A DNA stretch of 47,949 bases from Wohlfahrtiimonas populi (GTDB lineage Bacteria > Pseudomonadota > Gammaproteobacteria > Cardiobacteriales > Wohlfahrtiimonadaceae). Below the pieces are notes generated by a model. It saw only the letters and a program-made list of their open reading frames with translations, searched no databases and had not been told where the DNA came from. Positions 16,181 through 24,721 of the stretch are shown here, one piece after another. The first letter of the stretch is position 1, and each line of letters opens with the position of its first letter. Both the position numbers and the translations under genes were made by a program. The stretch covers positions 221,267 through 269,215 of the forward strand of contig NZ_MVDN01000002.1 of the NCBI RefSeq assembly GCF_002006795.1, given 5' to 3'.

Positions 16181-17056
16181 GTGAAACTTTCAAAACTTAT
16201 TACCACGACATTATTGATGACAAGCTTGGTATTTTCAGCACAAGCAAACACACTCAACATTGAAACTTATAATCCTAAAACTACTAGTATTTTCCCTGTG
16301 ACTTCAAGCTTAATTACTGGGGAAAATGAAGCAATCTTAGTGGATGCCCAATTTCACAAAAAAGATGCAGAAAAGTTAGTACAACTCATTCAAGATAGCC
16401 ATAAAAAGCTCACAACGATCTACATTAGCCATTCTGACCCTGATTATTATTTTGGTTTAGAAACAATTGCCAAAGCTTTTCCTGAAGCTAAAATTGTCGC
16501 AACACAGGCAACCCTGAATGCAATTGAATCCACTAAAGATGGCAAATTAGCTTATTGGGGGCCAATCTTAAAAGAAGGTGCACCACAAACTGTGATTTTA
16601 CCCAATGCATTGGCTGAGGATTCATTAACGTTAGAAGGTGAAATAATCCAAATCAAAGGATTGGATGGCAAAGCACCTGAGCGTTCCTTTTTATGGATTC
16701 CAAGCATTAAAACAGTGATGGGCGGTGTTGTTGTATCAGATAATATCCATGTTTGGATTGCAGATACACAAACAACAGAATCACAAGATGCTTGGCTGGA
16801 AACTTTAGACCTCATTCAATCATTACAGCCTGAAACTGTGATTCCTGGACATTTCGTTGGAGATTCAGCTTTGAACTTAGATTCTGTACGATTCACAGAA
16901 CAATATCTTACAGATTTTAGAGCAGCTAGCGATACAACGAAAAACTCTCAAGAACTCATCGCTAAAATGAAAACACTCTATCCAAATCTAGCAGAAGAAT
17001 CGAGCTTAGAAATGAGTGCACAAGTGATTAAAGGTGAAATGGCTTGGCCACAATAA
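16181..17056 (+). CDS. Exported MBL-fold metallo-hydrolase-like protein
   Basis: The protein has 291 aa. The start is GTG, preceded by AAAGGA at good spacing. Residues 1-22 form a signal peptide ending AQA. The fold is recognisable from LITGENEAILVDAQF, the SHSDPDYYFGL loop at 83-92, and IPGHF near residue 223. The usual metal motif HxHxDH is changed to H84-S-D86-P-D88-Y, so the second His and final His are lost. That DPDYYFG form occurs in a distinct MBL subgroup, so metal use and activity may differ. It is the likely target of the divergent LysR regulator and probably acts in the periplasm. Confidence 0.88.
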   Translation: MKLSKLITTTLLMTSLVFSAQANTLNIETYNPKTTSIFPVTSSLITGENEAILVDAQFHKKDAEKLVQLIQDSHKKLTTIYISHSDPDYYFGLETIAKAFPEAKIVATQATLNAIESTKDGKLAYWGPILKEGAPQTVILPNALAEDSLTLEGEIIQIKGLDGKAPERSFLWIPSIKTVMGGVVVSDNIHVWIADTQTTESQDAWLETLDLIQSLQPETVIPGHFVGDSALNLDSVRFTEQYLTDFRAASDTTKNSQELIAKMKTLYPNLAEESSLEMSAQVIKGEMAWPQ

Positions 17057-17077
17057 ATCACCTATAATTTCACTCAT

Positions 17078-17114
17078 AAAAAAGCCATCAATGAATTAAC
17101 TTGATGGTTTTTTG
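17078..17114. terminator. Bidirectional terminator between MBL and HlyD-family genes
   Basis: CCATCAA (17085-17091) and TTGATGG (17101-17107) arms extend into A-rich and T-rich flanks, so the structure has a T run in both directions. It serves the plus-strand MBL gene and the minus-strand efflux operon. Confidence 0.85.
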
Positions 17115-17131
17115 TTATTTAAAAATAGATA

Positions 17132-18016
17132 CTAAAAACTTAATAAAGATGCAAAAGTGATGTTACCCATGCGAACACTTGCTGTCATTCCTGTTGCAAT
17201 GTGCATATCTTTTGGCAAATCATTAATCTTAATGCGCACAGGAATGCGTTGTGCTAAGCGAACCCAGTTATAAGTTGGTGTGACATTCGCAAGGAGTTTT
17301 TCATCCGTTGTGGAGCTTTGATCTGTAATCCCGTAGCTGATGCTTTCAATGCTGCCTTCTAGTTCAACATCACCGCTCATGAGCTTAATAGCAACAGGCA
17401 TTCCTACAGCAATTTTGGTTAATTTAGTTTCTTCTAAATATGCTTGAATATAAAAAGAATCATCCGCAATGATCGCTAAAATTGATTCACCCAAACGCAC
17501 ATAGTTCCCTTCTGTTAATTGTAAGTTAGAAACAATGCCAGATTTCGGTGCTCGGATAGCGCTACGCTCTAAGTCAATTTGGGCATGTTTTGCATTGGCT
17601 TTAGCCTCTTCCAATTCTGCACGCACAATCGCCATTTCACTTTTAATGTTCGAGCGCACTTCTTCACTGATAATATGCCCATCCAAAGACATTCTGCGCT
17701 GTGCTTCTTGCTCTTTTAGACTCAATTGTTCTTCTTTAATAGAAAGCTGTGCCAATGCTTTATCCAAAGCTGCTTGATAACGTTCAGGATTAATTTTCAG
17801 CAAAATGTCATCTTTCTCAACATGCTGATTATCCTTGATCAATAATTCTGTAATGTAGCCTGAAACATCCGTTGTTAATGTAATCACATTGGCACGAATG
17901 CGTGCATCACGCGTCCAAGGCGATAACATGTAATAATTCCATACAATTTTAAATAGCACCAAAGCGATGAATACAGTCAGTAATGTGACTGAATATTTCT
18001 GTAAAAAAGGTTTCAC
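17132..18016 (-). CDS. HlyD/EmrA-type membrane fusion protein (AaeA-like)
   Basis: The 294-aa product has one N-terminal membrane helix (SVTLLTVFIALVLFKIVW), the SPWTRDARIRANVITLTTDVSG segment typical of AaeA-like periplasmic adaptors, a central coiled-coil (about residues 80-150), a RSAIRAPKSGIVSNLQLTEG lipoyl half, and a beta-barrel region with NWVRLAQRIPVRI. I chose GTG at 18016, preceded by AGGAA, because it begins the protein where family members do; the open frame extends to 18106 without homology. It is the last gene of the FUSC-DUF1656-adaptor set and should bridge the pump to the outer membrane. Confidence 0.9.
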   Translation of the reverse strand: MKPFLQKYSVTLLTVFIALVLFKIVWNYYMLSPWTRDARIRANVITLTTDVSGYITELLIKDNQHVEKDDILLKINPERYQAALDKALAQLSIKEEQLSLKEQEAQRRMSLDGHIISEEVRSNIKSEMAIVRAELEEAKANAKHAQIDLERSAIRAPKSGIVSNLQLTEGNYVRLGESILAIIADDSFYIQAYLEETKLTKIAVGMPVAIKLMSGDVELEGSIESISYGITDQSSTTDEKLLANVTPTYNWVRLAQRIPVRIKINDLPKDMHIATGMTASVRMGNITFASLLSF

Positions 18017-18030
18017 AATAATTCCTAGAG

Positions 18031-18234
18031 TTAAAGCGGGCTGAGCAAAGTGATGATTGAAAAAATAATGACATAAAGTGCAACAATGAAGAGCATTTCG
18101 TGCCAAATAAAACGGGATAATTTGTAGCGATGAATCATGTATCTCACGCCGTATGTGATTGGCAATGCAAACAGCGCATACAATAAAAGTGGACTGAGAT
18201 ACACACTAGCGATTGAAACTTCGTGAATTTCCAT
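18031..18234 (-). CDS. DUF1656 small membrane protein (AaeX-like)
   Basis: The 67-aa protein starts MEIHEVSIASVYLSPLLLYAL and has two hydrophobic helices separated by a basic RYMIHRYKLSRFIWH loop, matching DUF1656. These short proteins accompany FUSC/AaeB pumps. Its start overlaps the FUSC 3' end by 29 bp, and 14 bp separate it from the adaptor gene. Confidence 0.9.
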   Translation of the reverse strand: MEIHEVSIASVYLSPLLLYALFALPITYGVRYMIHRYKLSRFIWHEMLFIVALYVIIFSIITLLSPL

Positions 18235-20221
18235 TCTTTCTCTCTTTTTCGTTGAGTTGGCACCAATTGCCCCAAATGTATTGAATTTGGCGTGTTGCGG
18301 ATTGCAAAGTCATCACTTTTTTCGCGCTACTGATGTATAAAATTTGTCGATCCAATCGCTGTGTTGCCGCTTCTAAAGTATCGAAACTGCATCGCCTTGG
18401 TTGAGCTTTTAAAACTCTTGTCAGCGTTTCAAAATAGATAGAAGCTTCAACATTCAATTCAGGATAATGCTTTAACATGCTTCTTAAAAAGAAGATTTCA
18501 TCACCCAAATCCAACGCAACGATCGCATTTTGCCAGCCATATTTCGTGTGCTTTTCGATCACATCTTTATGCTTAGCAAGCAGAATCAAACGATCCGCCA
18601 TGCGTGCATTGAACCAAGTATCAGAGTTATTCAATGGGCGATAAATCAAGCGAATCAAATCCTGCTGAATTAGCTTCTTCATGATTTTGCCATGCCAATA
18701 TGGTACATCAATCGTAATTAACTGCGTTGCCAATGCCGCAATCGCCGTACCCATTAATAAACCAATGGACTTATTTAACAGTAACTCTGCGGATTCTCGT
18801 ACATAGTTATCGGGTTGCATGAACATGAAAAATACAATCGGCAATGCTGAATAACAAGAATATTTCGGTGCTAATGCCATCATGGAGAAAATAAATACAG
18901 GGACACTCATCACCAAAAATAACAACCAAACTTGGTTAGCATGCGGCAGAATATAGACACAAATAATCAAGCCCACAATTACTGCATAAATGGAGCCATA
19001 GAAGTACGTTTTCACCACAACATCTGCATTTTCTCGGTTAGCAAATAAGCTACAAATGATCGCACTGACTGCCAATGGAATCGTAGCTTGAGCAAGCGAC
19101 CAATCGCACACAATCCAAAGCACAACTGTTGCGACAAATGCCAAAGATGCACGCAAGCCAAATAAAATACCCAAGGTATAATTTCGATGCTGAGATAATG
19201 ATTTCTCATTCATCAATTTAATGGGCAAACCTTTTCGTGCGCTGTGCAAAAATCGGCGCGCACGTAAAGCATGTTTCAGCAATAACTGAATACGATGCAA
19301 AGTGATATTCACAGATTGCGAATAAGTAATAGTTTCATCCGCAATATACACATCCAATAATTTTAAAACTTTAGTTATATTTGCTCTTCGGCCATGCTCT
19401 AAAGCAATGATTGTTTCATCAATCCAAGGTGTGATAATGTCCCAATCTTTGGGCGTTAAACCTTGTTTATCACGATAAATACTGCGCGCTAAACTTAGCA
19501 CACTTAAAATATGTTGGCTCATGCCCAAAATGGCATTCGCACTATTTTGCCCTTTATGCCCTTCAAACGCTGCATGTTCGCGCTGTGCATCCACCGCCAT
19601 AATATTGGATAAGCTCTGCAAAAACGTATCATTGAACTGCTCACCACGCATACTTTTAATGGCCGTACTGAAACCTAAATGAATGGTTTGATCTGCATCT
19701 TGTATCAACACATCATGAGTATTAATCGGCCAAATGATGGCAAATACAATGGATGAAACCACAATGCCGATACAGCTTTCTATACAGCGGGATGATGCAT
19801 AATCAAACACAGAAATGGGTGAGCCAATATTGGGCACTAAAATGATCGTGACTGTGATGCCAATCATCACAAAAGCATACGACCAAGGGCTTCGAATAAT
19901 GGAAGCAAATGCTACAGAAGCCGTTAAAATTATGGCAATCACAGATAAAAATAGCAAAGGCACTTGCGATAATGTACCCATAATAATAATGGAAATCACC
20001 GTGCCAACTAAAGTACCAATTAAACGTGCAACGCCTTTACTCATCACCATGCCAGCTTGTGGTTGTGCCACAATTAATGCCGTCATCGCTGACCAATAAG
20101 GCTGATCTAAATCGAGTAAAAATGCAATATACAATGAGAAAAGCGCCGAAAATGTTGCCTTAGATGCAAATTTTAATGCTTTAACTGAAGGGAAATAACT
20201 ATGCTGAAACAGCGTGTCCAT
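18206..20221 (-). CDS. FUSC-family inner-membrane transporter (AaeB-like)
   Basis: The 671-aa protein has the duplicated architecture of FUSC/AaeB pumps: a cluster of N-terminal helices (about residues 15-170, including DLDQPYWSAMTALIVAQPQAGM), a cytosolic region to about 350, a second helix cluster (350-500), and a C-terminal soluble domain. Relatives export aromatic carboxylic acids or related compounds. It is the promoter-proximal gene of an operon with DUF1656 and the HlyD-type adaptor, an order unlike the E. coli aaeXAB order. Substrate is not deducible. Confidence 0.9.
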   Translation of the reverse strand: MDTLFQHSYFPSVKALKFASKATFSALFSLYIAFLLDLDQPYWSAMTALIVAQPQAGMVMSKGVARLIGTLVGTVISIIIMGTLSQVPLLFLSVIAIILTASVAFASIIRSPWSYAFVMIGITVTIILVPNIGSPISVFDYASSRCIESCIGIVVSSIVFAIIWPINTHDVLIQDADQTIHLGFSTAIKSMRGEQFNDTFLQSLSNIMAVDAQREHAAFEGHKGQNSANAILGMSQHILSVLSLARSIYRDKQGLTPKDWDIITPWIDETIIALEHGRRANITKVLKLLDVYIADETITYSQSVNITLHRIQLLLKHALRARRFLHSARKGLPIKLMNEKSLSQHRNYTLGILFGLRASLAFVATVVLWIVCDWSLAQATIPLAVSAIICSLFANRENADVVVKTYFYGSIYAVIVGLIICVYILPHANQVWLLFLVMSVPVFIFSMMALAPKYSCYSALPIVFFMFMQPDNYVRESAELLLNKSIGLLMGTAIAALATQLITIDVPYWHGKIMKKLIQQDLIRLIYRPLNNSDTWFNARMADRLILLAKHKDVIEKHTKYGWQNAIVALDLGDEIFFLRSMLKHYPELNVEASIYFETLTRVLKAQPRRCSFDTLEAATQRLDRQILYISSAKKVMTLQSATRQIQYIWGNWCQLNEKERKNGNSRSFNR

Positions 20222-20292
20222 GGGATATGGCTAGAGTAAAAAATGCTAATTCTATATTAAAATTTTCTGCCTTGTGGAATATTTTAAAGATA

Positions 20293-20322
20293 GAATAAAA
20301 ATCAATGCACTGCATTGATTTT
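20293..20322 (-). terminator. Terminator after the 2OG-Fe(II) oxygenase gene
   Basis: Ten-base perfect arms (AAAATCAATG and CATTGATTTT) enclose a CACTG loop at 20298-20322. Read on the minus strand, the stem is followed by TTTTTATTC. It ends the 193-aa gene and insulates the FUSC operon promoter. Confidence 0.8.
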
Positions 20323-20350
20323 CAGACTTGATATTGATAATTTCGCAGTT

Positions 20351-20932
20351 TTACGCCGCAGAATTTAAAAACCAACCCGCAATACTTTCTCTCACTGTAT
20401 TGGTTGGCAAAACTTCATGAGGAAATTGCTCTGACATAAAAAAGATCATGCGCCCTGCTTTCGGTGATAATTCCAATAATTTTGTATCTTCACGATCATA
20501 AACGACTAATTCACCACCATCACCCGCTTGCCAATCTTCATTCATATATAAAACCGTTGTCACTTTACGGCGACTTTTAGATTGCGGATTATCTAAATGC
20601 TTTTGATAAAAAGCCCCTGGCTTATAACGGCAAAAATGCGTTTCAAAATCACGCAAACCTAAATATAAACCTGCATTCAATTCCTGACGCACATCTTCCA
20701 TTTTATCGAAATAATGTTTAACAGGATCATCCATCTCATAATCTAACCATAAAGTCACATCGCCACGCACATTAGCATTGAGTTGTAGCGATCCACCATT
20801 GCCAATTTTAGCTTCTTGCAATGTATCTGGAATGCAATCTTTAATGGAATGAATCTCTGAAGTATTTAAAAAATCATCCCAAACGTACCAGCCGGAAGTC
20901 GTCAAGGAATCTAAAAGGTTATTTATTGTCAT
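20351..20932 (-). CDS. 2-oxoglutarate/Fe(II)-dependent dioxygenase, prolyl-4-hydroxylase-like
   Basis: This is a 193-aa cytosolic enzyme with the double-stranded beta-helix motifs of the P4Hc-type oxygenases. The HLD pair supplies H112 and D114, H172 in QFPHEVLPT completes the iron triad, and R181 in RESIAGWF would bind 2-oxoglutarate. A CRYKPGAFYQ strand precedes the HxD. Family members hydroxylate prolines or other residues in proteins, but no target is apparent. It is monocistronic with its own terminator. Confidence 0.9.
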   Translation of the reverse strand: MTINNLLDSLTTSGWYVWDDFLNTSEIHSIKDCIPDTLQEAKIGNGGSLQLNANVRGDVTLWLDYEMDDPVKHYFDKMEDVRQELNAGLYLGLRDFETHFCRYKPGAFYQKHLDNPQSKSRRKVTTVLYMNEDWQAGDGGELVVYDREDTKLLELSPKAGRMIFFMSEQFPHEVLPTNTVRESIAGWFLNSAA

Positions 20933-21022
20933 TTTGGTAGAGATATCATATAGATGTGGATACCTTTTATACTAATAAAACGACGATAAATAAAATTTAA
21001 AACTTTAATTATATTCTCATAA

Positions 21023-21050
21023 AAAAAAGCGCCAAAATAAGCGCTTTTTT
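21023..21050. terminator. Terminator after the dipeptide epimerase gene
   Basis: Ten-base arms AAAAAAGCGC and GCGCTTTTTT surround an 8-base loop. It lies just beyond the stop of the epimerase on the minus strand, with T runs in both directions. Confidence 0.88.
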
Positions 21051-21063
21051 CGTTACATTCCCA

Positions 21064-22122
21064 CTAGATTACGACGCCTAATCCCATTGTATCTGGAAGC
21101 TTAACATCCTCACCTTGATAAATAATTCCTCTCGGTGATTCTGTTAGCCACAAAGGTGCATCAAAGTCACAATACAGAACATTCGGATGGCTTGCCGCAA
21201 AGTGTGCTGCTGCGGTTACTGAAATAGATGATTCCATCATCGAACCAATCATACATTCCACACCATGCAATGCACCTAAATCAGCAATTTTAATCGCTTC
21301 ACCAATGCCACCACATTTCAGCAATTTAATGTTCAATAGATCTACACAGCGATCCTTCAACAATGCAAATGCATCTTGTGGTGAAAATACGCTTTCATCC
21401 GCCATGATTTTCATGTTCACATGATCTGTCACATATTTCATGCCTTCGAAATCTTTCGCATGAACAGGCTGTTCCACCCAATCAATATTGAAAGCTAAGC
21501 GCTCCAACTCATGAATCACACGAATCGCATCTTTCGCTTTCCAACCTTGGTTGGCATCTAATCGCAAACGAATATGTGAAGGAATTGCATCCACAATCGT
21601 AGAAATGCGTTCGATATCTTTATCTGGTGCATTGCCCACTTTGATCTTTAATGCAGAAAAGCCTTGTGCCACAGCATCCATCGCCGCTTGCTTCATCACA
21701 ATCGGATCATCCAAGCCAATTGTCATGCAAGTTGTGAGTGGCTTATTACCACCCAAAACTGCATACAATGGTTGATTGAGCCATTTGGCAAAGAGATCAT
21801 GTAAAGCAATATCAATCGCCGCTTTTGCACTGCTATTATTGATGCAAGATTTCTGAACCTTTAACAACAATACATTCAAGTTACGCGCATCTTGATTCAA
21901 TAAAGCATTCGTAATTGGCCCTTCCAATGCTGCGACAATACTTTCTTTGCTATCGCCAGTGATTACCCAAGTTGGCACAGTTGCACCGATGCCAATTAAA
22001 CCATTATCTACATGAACTTTGACAAGGATATTTTCAATTTCATATGCCGTTCTCAACGCTGTTTTAAACGGCACACGCAATAGACATAACTCAGTGGCAA
22101 CTTCAATTTTAACAATTTTCAT
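21064..22122 (-). CDS. Dipeptide epimerase (L-Ala-D/L-Glu epimerase type)
   Basis: This is an enolase-superfamily enzyme of 352 aa. The catalytic lysines are K161 in SALKIKVG and K266 in NIKLLKCGG. Metal ligands are D189 (RLDANQGW), E217 (DWVEQP) and D242 (MADESV). The C-terminal DFDAPLW contains the DxD typical of dipeptide epimerases that grip the substrate amino group. Members epimerise L-Ala-D-Glu from murein or other dipeptides. It lies nine bp downstream of a DUF819 transporter, so the pair probably takes up and converts a cell-wall-derived or similar dipeptide. Confidence 0.9.
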   Translation of the reverse strand: MKIVKIEVATELCLLRVPFKTALRTAYEIENILVKVHVDNGLIGIGATVPTWVITGDSKESIVAALEGPITNALLNQDARNLNVLLLKVQKSCINNSSAKAAIDIALHDLFAKWLNQPLYAVLGGNKPLTTCMTIGLDDPIVMKQAAMDAVAQGFSALKIKVGNAPDKDIERISTIVDAIPSHIRLRLDANQGWKAKDAIRVIHELERLAFNIDWVEQPVHAKDFEGMKYVTDHVNMKIMADESVFSPQDAFALLKDRCVDLLNIKLLKCGGIGEAIKIADLGALHGVECMIGSMMESSISVTAAAHFAASHPNVLYCDFDAPLWLTESPRGIIYQGEDVKLPDTMGLGVVI

Positions 22123-22131
22123 AGCAAGCCT

Positions 22132-23292
22132 TTAGATCATCGACAACAATTGGCCAATCAATAAACCAAAGTATGTGCCTAAGAATGAGCCCATCAATGC
22201 CATTAAAATACCAATTGGGATTAATGATTTATGGTAGCTTGCTGCCAACATTGGCGCAGAAGCCATACCGCCGATGTTTGCTAAACTCGCAACACCTAAA
22301 GTAAATAAGTCATAACGGAAGATTTTGCCTAAAAGTACCATCACAACTAAATGAATCAATAGAATCAAGAAACCTGCCACTAAGTAGATTGGCGCTTGCG
22401 TTAAACTGCTGAAATCAGAGCGTGAAGCAATCAAAGCAATGATCACATACAACATTACATTGGAGATTTCCATTGAACCCGAGATTCTAGAAACTGGCGT
22501 TACAGCCAAAATCAAACCAATGAAAGATGCGATCATAATCGTCCAAGTCATGCCGTTAATCACATCACCAACCACTGGCAAAATGCGACCTAACCATAAA
22601 CATACTGCTGAAACACTTAAGCCAATCGCCAATAGATATAAAATATTGTGGAATGTGATTGGTTTTTCTTTCTCTTCTTCTAACTCTAATTTTGCTGCTG
22701 AATCGCCCAAAACATCTGGTGCTTTTGTCCATTTATTGAATTTTGGTGCAAATGGAATCAACCAGAACATGAACATTACCCAAACTGCATAGTTGATTGT
22801 ATCCATCATCAAGATATAGCCGAATAAGTTTTCAGGCACTTGTAAAATATCTTGCAATGCAACCATGTTGGCAGATCCGCCCGTCCAGCTACCTGCTAAT
22901 GCACCAAATGCTCTCCATGTGCCATCAATGAAGAAACCTTGCAATGCCATATAAACAACAACAAATGCAACAAAAATACTCACAACTGCACACGAGAATG
23001 CTAACAACATGCGAGGGCCTAATTTGATGATGCTACGCACATCACACTTCAATAACATCAATACCAACATTGCTGGCAATAATGCACCACGCACAGATGA
23101 ATAAGCACCACTGATTTCAGCATTATTGGCAAATAAACCTGCTGTGTTCATCATAGCTGCCACCACGTAAACTAAAACAATTGCAGGCACAAATGTTAGT
23201 ATTTTACGTTGATGCGTAAACTGCTGTAACGCAGTCATTGCAGCGGCTAAACACACCAGAACTGCAACATAAGAAAAGCCATTTTCAATCAT
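22132..23292 (-). CDS. DUF819 membrane protein, probable transporter
   Basis: This is a 386-aa protein with about 12 hydrophobic segments. A SWTGGSANMVALQD loop in the first half and a SLANIGGMASAPMLAASYHKS loop in the second half are related inverted-repeat re-entrant motifs characteristic of DUF819 (YjcL-like) carriers. Its AGGAGG site is six bases from the ATG. The epimerase follows immediately, and a DUF3870 gene precedes it. That gene set suggests import of a dipeptide or similar ligand. The 132-bp gap upstream contains a complete terminator, so it may be transcribed by read-through or by its own promoter. Confidence 0.88.
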   Translation of the reverse strand: MIENGFSYVAVLVCLAAAMTALQQFTHQRKILTFVPAIVLVYVVAAMMNTAGLFANNAEISGAYSSVRGALLPAMLVLMLLKCDVRSIIKLGPRMLLAFSCAVVSIFVAFVVVYMALQGFFIDGTWRAFGALAGSWTGGSANMVALQDILQVPENLFGYILMMDTINYAVWVMFMFWLIPFAPKFNKWTKAPDVLGDSAAKLELEEEKEKPITFHNILYLLAIGLSVSAVCLWLGRILPVVGDVINGMTWTIMIASFIGLILAVTPVSRISGSMEISNVMLYVIIALIASRSDFSSLTQAPIYLVAGFLILLIHLVVMVLLGKIFRYDLFTLGVASLANIGGMASAPMLAASYHKSLIPIGILMALMGSFLGTYFGLLIGQLLSMI

Positions 23293-23322
23293 AATTTCCT
23301 CCTAATAACCTTTATTTTTTAT

Positions 23323-23385
23323 AAAAAAAACGGCCAAAACCCAATGATTCAAATCAAAAAGACTTGAAACATCTGATTTTGGCCG
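23323..23385 (-). terminator. Long hairpin terminator between DUF3870 and DUF819 genes
   Basis: Nine-base arms CGGCCAAAA (23331-23339) and TTTTGGCCG (23377-23385) enclose an inner imperfect stem (ATGATTCAAATC and GACTTGAAACAT). On the minus strand the stem is followed by a run of eight T residues. It lies inside what would otherwise be an operon and therefore may act as an attenuator. Confidence 0.85.
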
Positions 23386-23424
23386 GATTTTATTTATTCA
23401 GTATAAATAAAGCTGCTCAAAAAG

Positions 23425-23751
23425 TTACTTAGATTCGCTTTGCATTATTTGCTGGTATTTCTTTTGCGCATCTTTCAATGCAACACCAAATGCCTTTTGC
23501 GAGGATCCAAAATAACGTGTGTTAATGCAATCAATGACATCGGGGCTCAATACATTTTTACCAATCAATAGACTTTTGACAAAGCTATTGGTTAAACTTA
23601 AAGTTGCAGAGCATTCGACATCGACAATGATGGCAGTTTTTCTATCCACAACGATTCCGACAAAAAAGGCTTTGTACACTTCCATAATTGGGTTGTTCTG
23701 CGGTGATTTCGCATCCCCAACAATATAGATAGTTGTATCCTCAAAATGCAT
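23425..23751 (-). CDS. DUF3870-domain protein
   Basis: This small cytosolic protein of 108 aa matches DUF3870 in size and pattern: TIYIVGDAKSPQNNPI at the start, FFVGIVVDRKTAIIVDVECSAT in the centre, and a C-terminal LKDAQKKYQQI helix. I chose the ATG at 23751, with AAGAAGG seven bases upstream; an in-frame TTG lies 33 bases further out. DUF3870 genes recur beside DUF819 and epimerase/racemase genes, which supports a shared pathway, but a molecular role is unknown. Confidence 0.8.
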   Translation of the reverse strand: MHFEDTTIYIVGDAKSPQNNPIMEVYKAFFVGIVVDRKTAIIVDVECSATLSLTNSFVKSLLIGKNVLSPDVIDCINTRYFGSSQKAFGVALKDAQKKYQQIMQSESK

Positions 23752-23957
23752 GATGAAGCCTTCTTGGTGAAATGTTGTATCCAATAATTAACTTATATCT
23801 AAGCTAATTTCCTTGGAATATAGCATTCAATGTTTTAATCAACAAGTAGTATTTACATTCAGATATCCATGAGTTTAATCAAAATATCATTAACTCATTG
23901 AAATAATAAAATGATTCATATCATAAAAACCTACAATGTAACAACAATCAAGCCTTT

Positions 23958-24707
23958 TTATGATTCAAAGAAGATAGAAGTTACGTCTGAATCTAAAACT
24001 GATGCATCAACTTGTTCTACAGATTGATCAGGTTTAAATAGATAAATTGCATCAGATAACCTAATCGCTTGCTCCAAACTATGAGAAACCATCACAATGG
24101 TATATCTATCTTTAATGGATACTAAAAGTTCTTCAATGTGTTGAGTTGCAACAAAATCTAATAAGCTTGTGGGTTCATCCAATAATAAAATTTCTGGTTT
24201 TAAAGCCAATATACGTGCTAAACATAAACGCTGTTGTTGCCCGCCTGATAAAGTATCTGCTGAATCTTTTAAGCGGCTTTTCACTTCACCCCACAAGCCA
24301 ACTTCCTTTAATGCTCTTTCAACTTCATCTTGTATATTTGCCTTAGATAAATCTGTTAATAGCTTTAAAGGGTTAGCAATGTTTTTCTCAATGCTCATGG
24401 GCAAAATATGTGGTGTTTGAAATAACATCCCAACTTTCTGGCGCAATAAATTCACATCAGTGTTGAATTTAAAAATGGAGGATAATCCATAGCCATAATC
24501 AACTGTAATATCACCTTGAAGCTTAATTTCAGGATAGAGATCAATCAAACGATTCAATGATCGTAAAAATGTTGTTTTACCACAACCAGATCGACCAATA
24601 AACGTTGTAATTGAATGCTTAGGAATCGTGATAGATACATTATTAAAGATCTTACGACCTTCAATTGTTGCACTGAGATTATGTGTCATGATTTGTTGAT
24701 TTTGCAT
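23958..24707 (-). CDS. pstB: Phosphate ABC transporter ATPase
   Basis: The 249-aa ATPase has Walker A GRSGCGKTT at about residues 38-46, the signature LSGGQQQR, Walker B ILLLDEP and the switch VMVSHS. It drives PstCA to import phosphate. The stretch DYGYGLSSIFKFNTDVNLLRQKVGMLFQ differs from the typical PstB middle segment, so it is a divergent member. It is the last gene of pstSCAB, and there is no phoU or phoBR next to it. Confidence 0.92.
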   Translation of the reverse strand: MQNQQIMTHNLSATIEGRKIFNNVSITIPKHSITTFIGRSGCGKTTFLRSLNRLIDLYPEIKLQGDITVDYGYGLSSIFKFNTDVNLLRQKVGMLFQTPHILPMSIEKNIANPLKLLTDLSKANIQDEVERALKEVGLWGEVKSRLKDSADTLSGGQQQRLCLARILALKPEILLLDEPTSLLDFVATQHIEELLVSIKDRYTIVMVSHSLEQAIRLSDAIYLFKPDQSVEQVDASVLDSDVTSIFFES

Positions 24708-24721
24708 GATGAAGTCAACCT

